Positions 25,859-35,346 of a stretch of 64,000 bases of DNA are shown piece by piece. The notes under the pieces are model-generated. The model did not search any database. It was not told where the DNA came from and saw only the letters and a program-made list of their open reading frames with translations. This stretch comes from CAVYVZ01 sp963772065. Its GTDB lineage: Bacteria > Acidobacteriota > Vicinamibacteria > Vicinamibacterales > UBA2999. The stretch lies in assembly GCA_963772065.1 (NCBI GenBank), contig CAVYVZ010000004.1, positions 372,001 through 436,000 on the forward strand, given 5' to 3'. The number at the start of each line of letters is the position of its first letter. The first letter of the stretch is position 1. A program made the translations under genes and the position numbers.

Positions 25859-27358
25859 GTGATTTCTTCGCGCTGGGTAGCTCCGGCAGCTCTGCTTGCC
25901 GCGTTCCTGTGGACGTACTACTCCACCTTCCAGAAGCTGTTCGACTACTGGGCTTCCAACGAGATGTACTGGTACGGATTCCTGGTGCCAATCATCAGCG
26001 GCTACCTGATCTGGCTGCGACGTCGCCACGTGCTTGCCGCCCCCGTGAAACCAAGCTACGGCGTCGGCGCGCTGGTGCTCGCGTCCGCTCTGGCGATGCT
26101 CATCGTGGGACGCGCGTCGAATACGAACGTGGTCGAGGAGCTGTCGCTGCCGATTGCGGCAACCGGTTCGGCGCTGCTGGTACTCGGCCGACGCGTCACG
26201 AAGACACTGGCCTTTCCCCTGGCGTACCTGTTCGCGATGATTCCGCTCTGGGACTTCGCGACAGATCCACTGCAGGCGCCATTCCAGCTGTACTCGGCGA
26301 CATTGGGTGTTGCCGCGTTGAGGCTTTTCGACATTCCTGTTCTGCGCGACGGCATCCTGATATACCTTCCCGAAGCGACGCTGGAGGTTGCAGACGTCTG
26401 CAGCGGCGTCAATCAGCTGGTGGCGATCCTCTGCATCGGGGTGCCGCTCGCACACATGCAAATCAAGAGCTGGCCGAGGCGCGCGGGCATCGTGGCAGCG
26501 GCTCTCATCATTGCGATACTGAGCAATGGGCTGCGGGTGGCCTTGATATCGCTGCTTGTCTACAACGGCATCACGGGAACCGACGGCGACGTCCACGGAC
26601 CTTACTCGGTGCTCCGGACCACGCTCATCTCCGGGATCGGCTTCCTGATTCTCTTCTGGCTGATCGCCCACTTCTCGGACAAACGCGTCGCCCCGCCAAG
26701 CAGCGATGCGGCTTCTGAGGGCCGGAGCGGGTGGCAGAGTCTCAGCCCGCGGGCGTTGGCCATAGCCATGGCGCTTTTTGCGGTTGCGGCCGGCTTCGGA
26801 CGTTGGCATCAGGTGGCGGCCGTACCCCTTTCAGCGGATTTGGCGGCGTTCCCCGGTGCGATCGGGCGCTGGCAGGTCGTCTCCGACCGCCCGTTCTTTG
26901 CCGCCGCCGACGCCGTCGGCTTCGACGCAACGCTGTCGCGGCGCTATGCGGCACCGGACGGGAGTGAGATCGATTTGTTGGTCGGATACTTCGCGCGGCA
27001 ACAGCAGGGCCGGGAACTTGTCGGGTTTGAGGTCTCGCGCCTTCTCTCGCCGAGCGATGCGCCGCTGACGAGAACCTTGAATGGAGCGGTCAAGGTAAAG
27101 GAGTTCGTGACCACGGTGAACGGTGATTCCTATCACGTCACGTACTGCTACCTGTTGAACGGGCGAACAGCGTCGGAGAGCTACACTGCGAAATGGTGGG
27201 CGACGTGGGACACGCTCGCGAGAGGCCGAAACAACGGCGGCATCATCGTTGTCAGGACCAAGCTGGGACTCAACGGTTCGGCAGAGGTGGCCCGCTCGAA
27301 GACCGGCGATTTCATCGAAGGCGTTCTCGCCGAGTCGTCGCGGTATCTTCCGAGCTGA
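25859..27358 (+). CDS. Exosortase fused to EpsI domain (XrtA-like)
   Basis: This 499-residue membrane protein has exosortase helices over residues 1-~280, with the catalytic triad visible as Cys in VADVCSGVNQL (~180), Arg in LSNGLRVAL (~224) and His in GDVHGPYS (~243). After a linker, residues ~300-499 form the EpsI domain (GRWHQVAAVPL, FVTTVNGDSYHVTYCYLLNG, KWWATWDTLARGRNNGG). Exosortases cleave or transfer PEP-CTERM proteins to the cell surface and accompany exopolysaccharide loci. The GTG start at 25859 lies 41 bp after the upstream gene. The only convincing substrate in the window is the gene at 6501. Confidence 0.93.
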   Translation: MISSRWVAPAALLAAFLWTYYSTFQKLFDYWASNEMYWYGFLVPIISGYLIWLRRRHVLAAPVKPSYGVGALVLASALAMLIVGRASNTNVVEELSLPIAATGSALLVLGRRVTKTLAFPLAYLFAMIPLWDFATDPLQAPFQLYSATLGVAALRLFDIPVLRDGILIYLPEATLEVADVCSGVNQLVAILCIGVPLAHMQIKSWPRRAGIVAAALIIAILSNGLRVALISLLVYNGITGTDGDVHGPYSVLRTTLISGIGFLILFWLIAHFSDKRVAPPSSDAASEGRSGWQSLSPRALAIAMALFAVAAGFGRWHQVAAVPLSADLAAFPGAIGRWQVVSDRPFFAAADAVGFDATLSRRYAAPDGSEIDLLVGYFARQQQGRELVGFEVSRLLSPSDAPLTRTLNGAVKVKEFVTTVNGDSYHVTYCYLLNGRTASESYTAKWWATWDTLARGRNNGGIIVVRTKLGLNGSAEVARSKTGDFIEGVLAESSRYLPS

Positions 27359-27448
27359 ATCCCAGGGGAGCCGAGTAGTTCTTACCAGGTGAAGAGCCAA
27401 ATTACATGGTTGTAAGGTCCGTTCGGATCCCCGTGTCGTTCGAAACCC

Positions 27449-27477
27449 TTGACCGATCGGCCAAATACCAGCGTAAT
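27449..27477 (+). promoter_or_regulatory. Possible sigma-70 type promoter
   Basis: TTGACC and CGTAAT are separated by 17 bases upstream of the secreted protein gene at 27571. The -10 box matches TATAAT at only 4 of 6 positions. It competes with the sigma-54 candidate at 27515-27530. Confidence 0.25.
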
Positions 27478-27514
27478 GTGGGGGTTAACGGATCCGGGCG
27501 CCCACGCGCGAGCG

Positions 27515-27530
27515 CGGCATTCGGATTGCG
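27515..27530 (+). promoter_or_regulatory. Sigma-54 (-24/-12) promoter candidate
   Basis: CGGCATTCGGATTGCG has GGCA and TTGC with exactly 10 bases between GG and GC. Its -12 half resembles the candidate at 7260-7275 (both contain CGGATTGC). The predicted start is about 27541, 30 bases before the gene. Confidence 0.4.
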
Positions 27531-27570
27531 TTCGACCGGCGAGATACTCGACCCCTCAGAAGGTAGACCA

Positions 27571-28435
27571 ATGAAACTCTCGCGAATCGTGTTAGCAGTG
27601 ATTCTTGGTGTCTGTGCCAGCCTCACCCTCCTGAGGGTCCAGGATCGCGTGCAGGCGCAGTCAGCCACGTCCCTGATCTTCCAGACCACGTTCAACTGCC
27701 CCGACTGGAGCCAGGTTGGGGGTTTGGATCCGTGCGCGGTGAACGATGGGATTCAGCCCGCTGGCGGCTGGACCGGTTCATCCGGAAGGCTCGATGTCAT
27801 TACCGCCGCCGCCAACAATCCGCTGGGTTCCGGCAAAGGATTCCGCCACATGCGTGATCCTGGAACGAACTCGAACGGCGGCGGAATCAGGATTATCTTC
27901 CCGCCCACGGGACAGATCTGGATGCGCTTCTACATGCGCTATTCGGCTGGATTCTCGTGGCAGTACGGGCACCCGCACTACACCAAGGACATCAACTGGA
28001 ACGTTGGCGAGTACAACTACAAGCTCACCGGGTTCGGGGATGGCTACTTCTACCTGCATAACCCGAACGGAGGAAGCCAGAACCTCCACTCCTCCGATAC
28101 ATGGGCGAACATCAATGGCGGACCGGTCGGGGACGGAAAGTTCCATGCCTACGAGACGTACATCAAGATGGACACGAACGGCAGCAATGGTGAATTGAAG
28201 CTGTGGCGCGACGGCAATCTCGTCCTCACCAGAACAGGGCTCAATTATGGCGGTGGGACGTTGAGTTCTTTCCTCATGGGCAGCAACCAGTCTGTACGTC
28301 ACCAGCACCGGGAGCTACACCGACTACGACGACGTGGCCATCAGCTACACGGGATACATCGGACCGATCGGCGGGAGCGCGCCGCCGCAGCCGACCGGCC
28401 CGGCAGCGCCTTCAAATCTTCGCATCACGAACTAA
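27571..28435 (+). CDS. Secreted lectin/polysaccharide-lyase-like protein (frameshifted)
   Basis: This protein has a signal peptide (LSRIVLAVILGVCASLTLL...VQAQ) and then a concanavalin-type beta-sandwich (SLIFQTTFNCPDWSQ, IWMRFYMRYSAGF, HYTKDINWNVGEYNYKL, HAYETYIKMDTNG, LKLWRDGNLVLTR). It is related in layout to the protein at 24810. The frame breaks at GTAC 28294-28297; removing one base restores YVTSTGSYTDYDDVAISY and a C-terminal Pro-rich linker ending GPAAPSNLRITN with a stop at 28435. Unrepaired, the frame reads meaningless sequence to 28467. It lies downstream of the exosortase with its own promoter candidates and is followed by a strong hairpin. Confidence 0.78.
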
Positions 28436-28452
28436 CGCGTCGTTCCATCGAT

Positions 28453-28477
28453 CCTGTCGGGCGATAAGCCCGACAGG
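28453..28477 (+). terminator. Perfect 10-bp hairpin after the secreted protein gene
   Basis: CCTGTCGGGC and GCCCGACAGG pair perfectly around the loop GATAA, 18 bp after the repaired stop codon. No T tract follows, so it may be an intrinsic terminator of the GC-only kind or an mRNA-stabilising stem separating this gene from the wecB operon. Confidence 0.55.
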
Positions 28478-28531
28478 GTCTGTCATCCGGCTCCCTCGCT
28501 TCTCCCTCTGATCTCCACTCCAACGTCGCGC

Positions 28532-29659
28532 ATGAATCCAGTCCTCGACCTGGTCGCAGGAGCCAGGCCGAACTTCATGAAGCTTGCGCCCGTCGTGCGC
28601 GGTCTGAGGACGCACGCCGAGTTCGGCTTCAGGATCGTCCACACCGGACAGCACTACGACCCCGCAATGAACGAGGTCTTCTTCGAGGAGCTCGGCATTC
28701 CTGCTCCCGACGTTCATCTCGAAGTGGGCTCGGGAAGCCACGGGGCGCAGACGGCACGCATTATCGAGCGCTACGAAGCGCACCTGCTGGAACGCAAGCC
28801 GGCAGGGACCGTCGTCTTCGGCGACGTGAACAGCACCGTTGCCTGCGCCCTGGCCGCCGTCAAGGTCGGAGTTCCGGTCGCACACGTGGAAGCCGGCCTT
28901 CGAAGCTTCGATCGGACGATGCCAGAGGAGATCAATCGGCTGTTGACCGACGCCATCTCCGATCTGCTGTTGGTGTCAGAGCCGAGCGGAGTGACGAATC
29001 TCAGACGCGAAGGGGTCGACGAATCGAAGATTCGCCTCGTCGGCAACGTCATGATCGACTCGCTGCTCTCGCAGCTCGACGTGGCGCGAGACCGTCGTGC
29101 GGCCGCCCGCCTGGGACTCGACGGCCGTCGATACGGTTTCGTCACGCTGCATCGACCGTCGAATGTCGATGATGCGGTGACGCTCGAACGCCTTCTGCGG
29201 CTGCTCCACGAGCTTTCCCGGAGGATGCCGCTCGTCTTCGCGATGCACCCCCGAACGGTCGCGGCTGCCCGGCGATTGAATCTCGGCGCTCTGGTCGCGG
29301 AAGGCCAGCGGGATTTCATCTGCATCGGCCCGCAGCCGTACATCGAGACGTTGTCGCTGGTTTCCGCGGCAGCACTCGTGCTGACCGATTCTGGAGGCCT
29401 TCAGGAGGAGACCTCGGTTCTCGGCGTTCCATGTCTGACGCTGCGCGACAACACCGAGCGGCCGGTGACCGTCGAGCGGGGCACCAGCCGGCTGGTTGGC
29501 AACGACGCAGCGCGCATTTCTTCTGCGTTTGATGAAGTCTTCAATGGGGGGTGGCGGCAAGGAGAGCCCATCCCGCTGTGGGACGGCCACGCAGGGGCTC
29601 GCATTGCCGAAGAACTCTCGTCGTGGGCGCACCGTCAGCAGCCAGTGACGACCGCTTGA
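28532..29659 (+). CDS. wecB: UDP-N-acetylglucosamine 2-epimerase (non-hydrolysing)
   Basis: The 375-residue protein matches WecB in length. Motifs include GARPNFMKLAPV, VHTGQHYD, VFGDVNST, the catalytic acid region HVEAGLRSFDRTMPEEINR, VGNVMIDSL, FVTLHRPSNVDD and LTDSGGLQEE. It interconverts UDP-GlcNAc and UDP-ManNAc, supplying ManNAc-type sugars for surface polysaccharide. It is the first gene of the long glycan operon; its stop overlaps the next start (TTGA). Confidence 0.95.
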   Translation: MNPVLDLVAGARPNFMKLAPVVRGLRTHAEFGFRIVHTGQHYDPAMNEVFFEELGIPAPDVHLEVGSGSHGAQTARIIERYEAHLLERKPAGTVVFGDVNSTVACALAAVKVGVPVAHVEAGLRSFDRTMPEEINRLLTDAISDLLLVSEPSGVTNLRREGVDESKIRLVGNVMIDSLLSQLDVARDRRAAARLGLDGRRYGFVTLHRPSNVDDAVTLERLLRLLHELSRRMPLVFAMHPRTVAAARRLNLGALVAEGQRDFICIGPQPYIETLSLVSAAALVLTDSGGLQEETSVLGVPCLTLRDNTERPVTVERGTSRLVGNDAARISSAFDEVFNGGWRQGEPIPLWDGHAGARIAEELSSWAHRQQPVTTA

Positions 29660-31035
29660 AGACATCGCCACGAGTCCTGCTGGCGTCGTACCACTTTCCG
29701 CCAGACGCTGCCGTCGGTGGCCTTCGCGCCGCAAAGTTCGCGCGCATGCTTCCAGATTTCAGCTGGCAGCCGTACGTCCTGACCGTGCGGGATGACCTTC
29801 GGGATCAGGGACTCGATGCAAGCAGGCTCGCCGGGCTTCACAACGTGCCGGTCACGAGAACTGGCGAACTGCCCCGCATTGTCGAGGCGCTCATCGCGTT
29901 CTCGAAGCTGGCGCGGCGGAACCGCCGTCCCGCCGCCGGTCCGGCGGAGCGCGGTGGCGGCGGAGCCCAACGTGAGAGCGTGAGGGCGAAGCTTACACGC
30001 TGGATCGCTTCGCTGCTCCTGCTCCTGCCCGATGAAAAGAAGAACTGGGCGCTGCGGGCGGCAGCGACAGCGGTACGCTTGATCCGGCGGCATCACATCG
30101 ACTGGGTGGTCACGTCAGGTCCTCCGTTTTCCGTCCATATCATCGGGCTGGCGGCGAAGGCGTTCACGCAGGCCAAGTGGATCGCCGATTTCCGCGACTC
30201 CTGGATCGACATGCTGCCCGACCGGTTTCCGCATACACGGTCGCTCCTCTCCGACCGGATCGAGCGGTGGATGGAAGCCGCAGTCGTCAATCGTGCGGAC
30301 CGCGTGGTGACGACGACCGAACGGATGCGCGTCGCGATGGCGGCACGATATCCATCGTTGCCAGCTGGAAAGTTCGTGTGCATTCCGAACAGCATCGACA
30401 CGGAGCTGCTTCAGTATGCGGAACCGATCGCGAAGTACGAGCCGTTCACGATTACCTACACCGGCGTCATCTACTTCGATCGGACACCTGAACCGCTGTT
30501 CCGCGCAGTGAGCAGTGTGATCGAGTCCGGCAAAGTGTCACCGGCCGACGTGCGGATCAAGCTCGTCGGGCAATGCGGGCACATCAACGGCGTCGAGACG
30601 CGCGTGATAGCCGGTCGCTACGGGCTTGAGGACGTCGTCGAGGTGATCGACCGCGTCCCGTATTCGGAAGCGGTGCAGATCATGCGGCGCTCGCATCTGC
30701 TGCTGATGCTCGCGCCCGAGTGCCATCGGCTCGTGTTGCCGGCCAAGATCTTCGACTACCTCGGCTCGGGGTCCACGATCCTCGCGATCGCGGAACCGGG
30801 AGCAACTGCCGATTTCATGGCTGAAACGCGGTGCGGTCGCTGCTTCTCCGCTCGCGACGTGCAGGGGCTGGCCGGCTATCTCGCAAGCGTCCTGAACGAC
30901 CGCACCTTCAGCCAGTTGAAGACCGACCCCGCGTCGTTCTCTCGATACCACGTCAGGCATGCGACGGAACAACTGGTCGCCGAGATGACGAATGCGAAAG
31001 CTGCGTCCTTCGACGAATTGATGGCGCGAACATGA
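29656..31035 (+). CDS. Glycosyltransferase (GT4-like, WcaI type)
   Basis: This ~459-residue protein has the GT-B fold: N-terminal VLLASYHFPPDAAVGGLRAAKF, then DWVVTSGPPFSVHIIGL, WIADFRDSW, VVTTTERMR, CIPNSIDTE, and the C-terminal donor-binding part LVGQCGHINGV and LVLPAKIFDYLGSGSTILAIAEPG. It resembles the protein at 47562 across its whole length, so the two are paralogues. The start is taken as the TTG overlapping the wecB stop; upstream GTG codons inside wecB are alternatives. The donor sugar is unknown. Confidence 0.85.
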   Translation: MKTSPRVLLASYHFPPDAAVGGLRAAKFARMLPDFSWQPYVLTVRDDLRDQGLDASRLAGLHNVPVTRTGELPRIVEALIAFSKLARRNRRPAAGPAERGGGGAQRESVRAKLTRWIASLLLLLPDEKKNWALRAAATAVRLIRRHHIDWVVTSGPPFSVHIIGLAAKAFTQAKWIADFRDSWIDMLPDRFPHTRSLLSDRIERWMEAAVVNRADRVVTTTERMRVAMAARYPSLPAGKFVCIPNSIDTELLQYAEPIAKYEPFTITYTGVIYFDRTPEPLFRAVSSVIESGKVSPADVRIKLVGQCGHINGVETRVIAGRYGLEDVVEVIDRVPYSEAVQIMRRSHLLLMLAPECHRLVLPAKIFDYLGSGSTILAIAEPGATADFMAETRCGRCFSARDVQGLAGYLASVLNDRTFSQLKTDPASFSRYHVRHATEQLVAEMTNAKAASFDELMART

Positions 31036-32214
31036 CTCGCACGCTGCTGGAAGGGGTGTTCTGGATAGGCCCCACGATGGTGGTGTACGTGTATGTCGTG
31101 TTCCCGCTCGTCATGTCGCTCGTGGCCCGGCAGCGTCGGAGTCACCCGGCCACCGATGGGCTCGATCCGCTCACGATACCCGTCACGGTGATCGTCCCCG
31201 CCTACAACGAAGAGCAGAACGTTGGAACGCGGATCCAGAACCTCTTGGCGATCGGAGTATCCGCGCGCGCTGCTCGATGTCATCGTGGTATCCGACGCCT
31301 CGACCGATGGCACGAACGCCATCGCCAGAAGCTTCGAACCCGAGGGTGTCCGCTTGATCGTGCAGGAGAGGCGCAGCGGAAAGACGGCTGGGCTGAACCG
31401 CGCCATCCAGATCGCGCGCGGCGACGTCGCCGTGTTCACGGATGCAAACTCCGCGTACCCTGCGGACGGGATTCGGACGCTCGTCGACTACTTTCGCGAT
31501 CCGACCATTGGCCTCGTGAGCGGGTACACGAAATACACCGTCGACGACACAGGAGAAGTGGCTGAGGCCACGAACGCCTACACGACACTCGAGCGCGCGA
31601 TCAAAAAGGGGGAGAGCCGGTGGGGCTGCTGCGTCGGCGCAGACGGAGCCATTTTCGCCATGCGCCGCTCTCTGTATCGCACGCTCCAGGACGATGACAT
31701 CAATGACCTCGTCCTGCCGCTGAGTGTCATCGACCAGGGGTTCCGTTGCGTGCTGGCCGACGACGCGTATTGCACGGAAAACCCAGGGGAAAACCTCGAG
31801 AGCGAGTTCCGACGGCAGTCGCGGATCACGAACCGGTCGCTGCGCGCCATCTGGCGGCGTGCGCATCTGCTCCATCCCTTCCGGTTCCCGACGTTCTCGT
31901 TTTTCCTGTTGTCGCACAAGGTGCTGCGCTTTCTCGCGCCGGTGTTCCTGTGCGCGTCGGCGCTGGCGCTCGCGGCGCTGGCGCCGCAGAGCGATCGGTA
32001 TCTCGGCCTCGCGTTGGCGGCGGCGTTCACGACGGGCCTCCTGCTCCTGGCGGCAAACCCGCGGCTGACCCGCTCAGCCACGTGGCTTCGCCCAATCCGG
32101 CTGCTGCATGTGTTCGTCACGATGAACCTCGCCATGCTTCACGGGTGGTGGAAGTTCATCACGCGCCGCTCGGAGGTGACATGGCAGCACGATCGCATGC
32201 TGAGCAGGCAATGA
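31032..32214 (+). CDS. Glycosyltransferase family 2, membrane-anchored (frameshifted)
   Basis: This is a ~393-residue GT2 enzyme with an N-terminal membrane helix (WIGPTMVVYVYVVFPLVMSL), the nucleotide-binding start VTVIVPAYNEEQNV, LLDVIVVSDASTDGT, VFTDANSAYP, the acceptor motif SRWGCCVGADGAIFAMRR and C-terminal membrane helices. The frame changes between 31247 and 31260; removing one G gives LLAIEYPRALLDVI. This is one of two breaks not clearly centred on GTAC (here GTAT). The ATG overlaps the previous stop by 4 bp. Confidence 0.82.
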
Positions 32215-32242
32215 CATCCCGCGCCGTCGCGGAGCGCGCCTG

Positions 32243-33418
32243 TTGACGACCGGACGTCCCGTGCGTGTTGCGCTCCTGACCACCAGCGTGGAATTTGGCG
32301 GCATTGAGGGCGTGCTGTTGAATCTCCTGCAACACATCGAACCGGGGGTCGAGCTCGTCCCGCTCGTCTTCACCCGGACAGATGCCAAGAGCAGCTTCTT
32401 CGACCGACTGCGAGCTCTGGGCGTCGCCCACGAAACGCTGTACGTCAATTCGCGTCGGCCGGTGGTGAACCCACTGGTCAACCTCGGAGAGCTCATCGCG
32501 CTCGTACGAAGGGGCGGCTTCGACCTGATTCACTCCCACGGCTACCGGGCGGACATCTTCGCGCTGCCGGTGGCGAAATGGTGCTCGATACCGCTGGTCT
32601 CAACGGTCCATGGGCTCATCGGCAACGACAGGCGCCTCGAGCTGTACAACGCGGTCGATCGCCGCATCCTGAGGTTCTTTACGCGTGTCGTCGCCGTCTC
32701 CGCGGCGATCAAGGACGACCTCGTGGCGCACGGTGTACGCGAAGACCGAGTCGAGGTCATTGCGAACGCCGTCACGCCTGTTCGGGAGGCCGATGCGTCG
32801 GCCACACGGCGGAAGATGCGGGCCGACCTTGGCATCGATGACAGCGATTTCGTATTCGGCTACGTTGGCCGGCTCAGCCCCGAGAAGGGCGTGCACTATC
32901 TCATCGACGCCGCCGCGCAGCTGGCTGCCGAGCGACCGGGCATCCGGCTGCTCATCGTGGGTGACGGCGCCGATCGCGGTCAGCTGGAACAGGCCGCTCG
33001 GGACGGCGCGCTTCGAAACAAGGTGACATTCGCAGGATTTCAGAGCGATACGCCACCCTGGTATTCCGCGATGGACGTTTTGGTGCTGCCGTCACTCACG
33101 GAGGGCACCCCGATGACCCTCCTCGAGAGCATGGCGATCGGCGTGCCGGTCATCGCATCTCGTGTCGGCGGCGTTCCAGCCGTCGTCGACGACGGCGACA
33201 ACGGCATCCTGGTGGAACCGGGCAGCGCGCGAGATCTGCATCAGGCGATGGCAAGAGTGGCCGCTGACGCGGCCTCCAGGCTTCGGATCGCGGAGCGGGC
33301 GCGCCAGTCAGTCCACGAACACTACAACGTGCCGAGCTGGATTCGACGGACCGTCGCCGTGTACGACGCGGCGCTGTCGAATCCGCCACGCTTCTCGAGC
33401 GACGCGCAACGGGCCTAA
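32243..33418 (+). CDS. Glycosyltransferase family 4/1
   Basis: This 391-residue GT-B enzyme begins VRVALLTTSVEFGGIEGVLLNLL. It has the N-terminal acceptor domain (LIHSHGYRADIFAL, VSTVHGLIGNDRR) and the C-terminal donor domain (FVFGYVGRLSPEKGVHYLI, LLIVGDGADRGQLE, VLPSLTEGTPMTLLESMAIGVPVIAS). The E-x7-E motif of retaining GT4 enzymes is present in that last segment. It starts at a TTG; a GTG at 32261 also fits. It lies 28 bp after the GT2 gene. Confidence 0.88.
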   Translation: MTTGRPVRVALLTTSVEFGGIEGVLLNLLQHIEPGVELVPLVFTRTDAKSSFFDRLRALGVAHETLYVNSRRPVVNPLVNLGELIALVRRGGFDLIHSHGYRADIFALPVAKWCSIPLVSTVHGLIGNDRRLELYNAVDRRILRFFTRVVAVSAAIKDDLVAHGVREDRVEVIANAVTPVREADASATRRKMRADLGIDDSDFVFGYVGRLSPEKGVHYLIDAAAQLAAERPGIRLLIVGDGADRGQLEQAARDGALRNKVTFAGFQSDTPPWYSAMDVLVLPSLTEGTPMTLLESMAIGVPVIASRVGGVPAVVDDGDNGILVEPGSARDLHQAMARVAADAASRLRIAERARQSVHEHYNVPSWIRRTVAVYDAALSNPPRFSSDAQRA

Positions 33419-33423
33419 CGATA

Positions 33424-34279
33424 ATGCGAGCGGTAATCCTCACGGCGAAAGGGCTCGAGCATACCTACGTCGCGAACGCGCTGACGACAGCGCTCGGAGA
33501 TCAGCTCGCCGGCATCGTCGTGGAGTCGAACGCCGCCGGGCAGACGATGTCAGGCTCGCTCGCCCGTGCCTTCAAGCGCTATGGCGTGGCCCGAGTCGTC
33601 GAACGAATCGTTACCAAAGTAGTTCGGAAGGCTCTTCGCCACGAATCGCGCCAGGCGGCGGCACATCACGCGGTTCTCGGAGCCTGCGCCGTGTCGTGGC
33701 CGGCGACCGTGCCGGTTGTGCATACGCCCTCGGTCAACAATCGAGAAGCGGCGGAGTTCATTCGAACGATCCAGCCCACGCATCTGTTCGTCTACGGCAC
33801 CGGAATCGTGCGGGATGCGACGTTACGGATGGCGGCGGTGGGCTCCCTCAACATGCACACGGGCGTCTCGCCGTTCTATCGAGGGAGCGATACCGAGTTC
33901 TGGCCGTTGGTACTCGGGGCAACCGCACATGGTCGGCGTCACGGTACACGAGTGCACCGCGGCGCTGGATGGCGGCGCCATCTATGCCAGAGCGTCTGTC
34001 GAGCTCGAGCCTGATGACGATTCGTTCCTTGCCTTCGCGCGATGCGTGAAAGTGGGAGCCGAGGTGTACGCGTCGGTCGCCGCCCGGCTGGCGAACGGCA
34101 CGGCGATCGCCGCGCGACCGCAGGATCTTGAGACGGGCCGCCTCTACCGATTCGTCGATCGCACGTTCGTTCACGAGCTCGTCATGGAGTGCAAGGTCCG
34201 ACTGGGCGTCATCAGGCGGTCGATTGCCCGGATGCGGCCCAACGATCGCCCATTTCCACGTCCCGAGGTCGGATGGTAG
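33424..34279 (+). CDS. Formyltransferase family protein (frameshifted)
   Basis: This ~285-residue protein belongs to the methionyl-tRNA/sugar formyltransferase superfamily. Visible parts include MRAVILTAKGLEHTYVANAL, HTPSVNNREAAEFIR, LFVYGTGIVRD and the catalytic-type block GSLNMHTGVSPFYRGSDTEFWPL, in which the usual HPSLLP appears as HTGVSPFYRG. The frame breaks at GTAC 33910-33913; dropping one base gives EFWPLYSGQPHMVGVTVHE and continues to the stop at 34279. In a glycan operon it probably N-formylates an amino sugar using formyl-tetrahydrofolate. Confidence 0.8.
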
Positions 34280-35346
34280 GGCACGCGCTGACAGCCGTGT
34301 CGACGACGGCCAGCGCGGTGCTCCACAGGATCGGATGGACGCCAACGCTGCGCTCGCGGTCGGATATCCGAGTCGTGTTCTATCACGGCATCGGCGACGG
34401 TTCGTCGCCGTTCATGACGTCGCTCGACGACGAGGTTCCGTGCGCATCGTTCGTACGGCAGATCGCCTATCTGCAGGGCCGCTATCAGATCGTCTCGCTG
34501 GACGAAGCGACGCGGAGCGCAGACACGCGAACGAGCGGCAAGCCATTGTGCTGCATCACATTCGATGACGGGCTGGCGTCCGTGTACCGGCTCGCTCTAC
34601 CTGTGCTTGCCGAGCGATCGATTCCGGCCACCGTGTTCGTCAACACGGCAGTCGTAGGGAATGCCGGCCTGCTCTGGCAGCACTTGTTGAACTACCTGCT
34701 TCATGGCCACGGGCTCGGTGTCGTGGCTGAGGCGTTGCGGCGGAACGGGTTCGATGTGCCACGGACCGTCCGGGGCGGGAACGAGCTGGTCAACCTGTGC
34801 CAACGGCAGTTTGCCAGGCTTGTCGCCTCAAACGCACTGGACAAGGCAAGGGAGGAGCTCGGCGTCGACGCCGCCGCCGTCGCTCAGCACGAGAGGCCGT
34901 ATCTCGACTGGGAACAGATCAACGAGATGACCCGCCACGGCTTCACCTTCTGCTCGCACACGGCAAGTCATTTTCCCTTGAATGCGGTGGACGACACGCG
35001 GATGCGGCGCGAAATCGACGCGGCGCGAACCGAGCTGCACGGGCGGTCTGGAGCGTCCGAAAGATTTCTGAGCTTTCCTTTCGGCATGCAGCTGGACTAC
35101 GGCCGGCGCGCGCGCGACTACGCGCTCGCAACCGGGTACGACTATGTGCTCGAGGTCGAGGACGGCTGGAATCCTGAGTGGCGCGTGAAGCGAGACCGCT
35201 GCCTCCGTCGCGTGTGCCTCGGCGTCGGCGAACACAATGAGACGCGCACGTACGCGGCGATCGAGGTCCGTCCGCTATTGAAGGGCATGTTGAAGTCCAT
35301 ATACTCCTCGCGGAACCTGGCGCACGCCCTGGGAATGGGCGTATGA
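34273..35346 (+). CDS. Polysaccharide deacetylase (NodB domain)
   Basis: This 357-residue protein starts at the ATG overlapping the formyltransferase stop. The NodB motif 1 ITFDDGLASVY (near 97), motif 2 CSHTASHFPLN (near 230) and motif 3 LSFPFG (near 275) are present with metal ligands intact. A helical insertion separates motifs 1 and 2. No signal peptide is evident. It likely deacetylates a sugar that is then formylated or acylated by neighbours. Confidence 0.88.
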   Translation: MVGHALTAVSTTASAVLHRIGWTPTLRSRSDIRVVFYHGIGDGSSPFMTSLDDEVPCASFVRQIAYLQGRYQIVSLDEATRSADTRTSGKPLCCITFDDGLASVYRLALPVLAERSIPATVFVNTAVVGNAGLLWQHLLNYLLHGHGLGVVAEALRRNGFDVPRTVRGGNELVNLCQRQFARLVASNALDKAREELGVDAAAVAQHERPYLDWEQINEMTRHGFTFCSHTASHFPLNAVDDTRMRREIDAARTELHGRSGASERFLSFPFGMQLDYGRRARDYALATGYDYVLEVEDGWNPEWRVKRDRCLRRVCLGVGEHNETRTYAAIEVRPLLKGMLKSIYSSRNLAHALGMGV

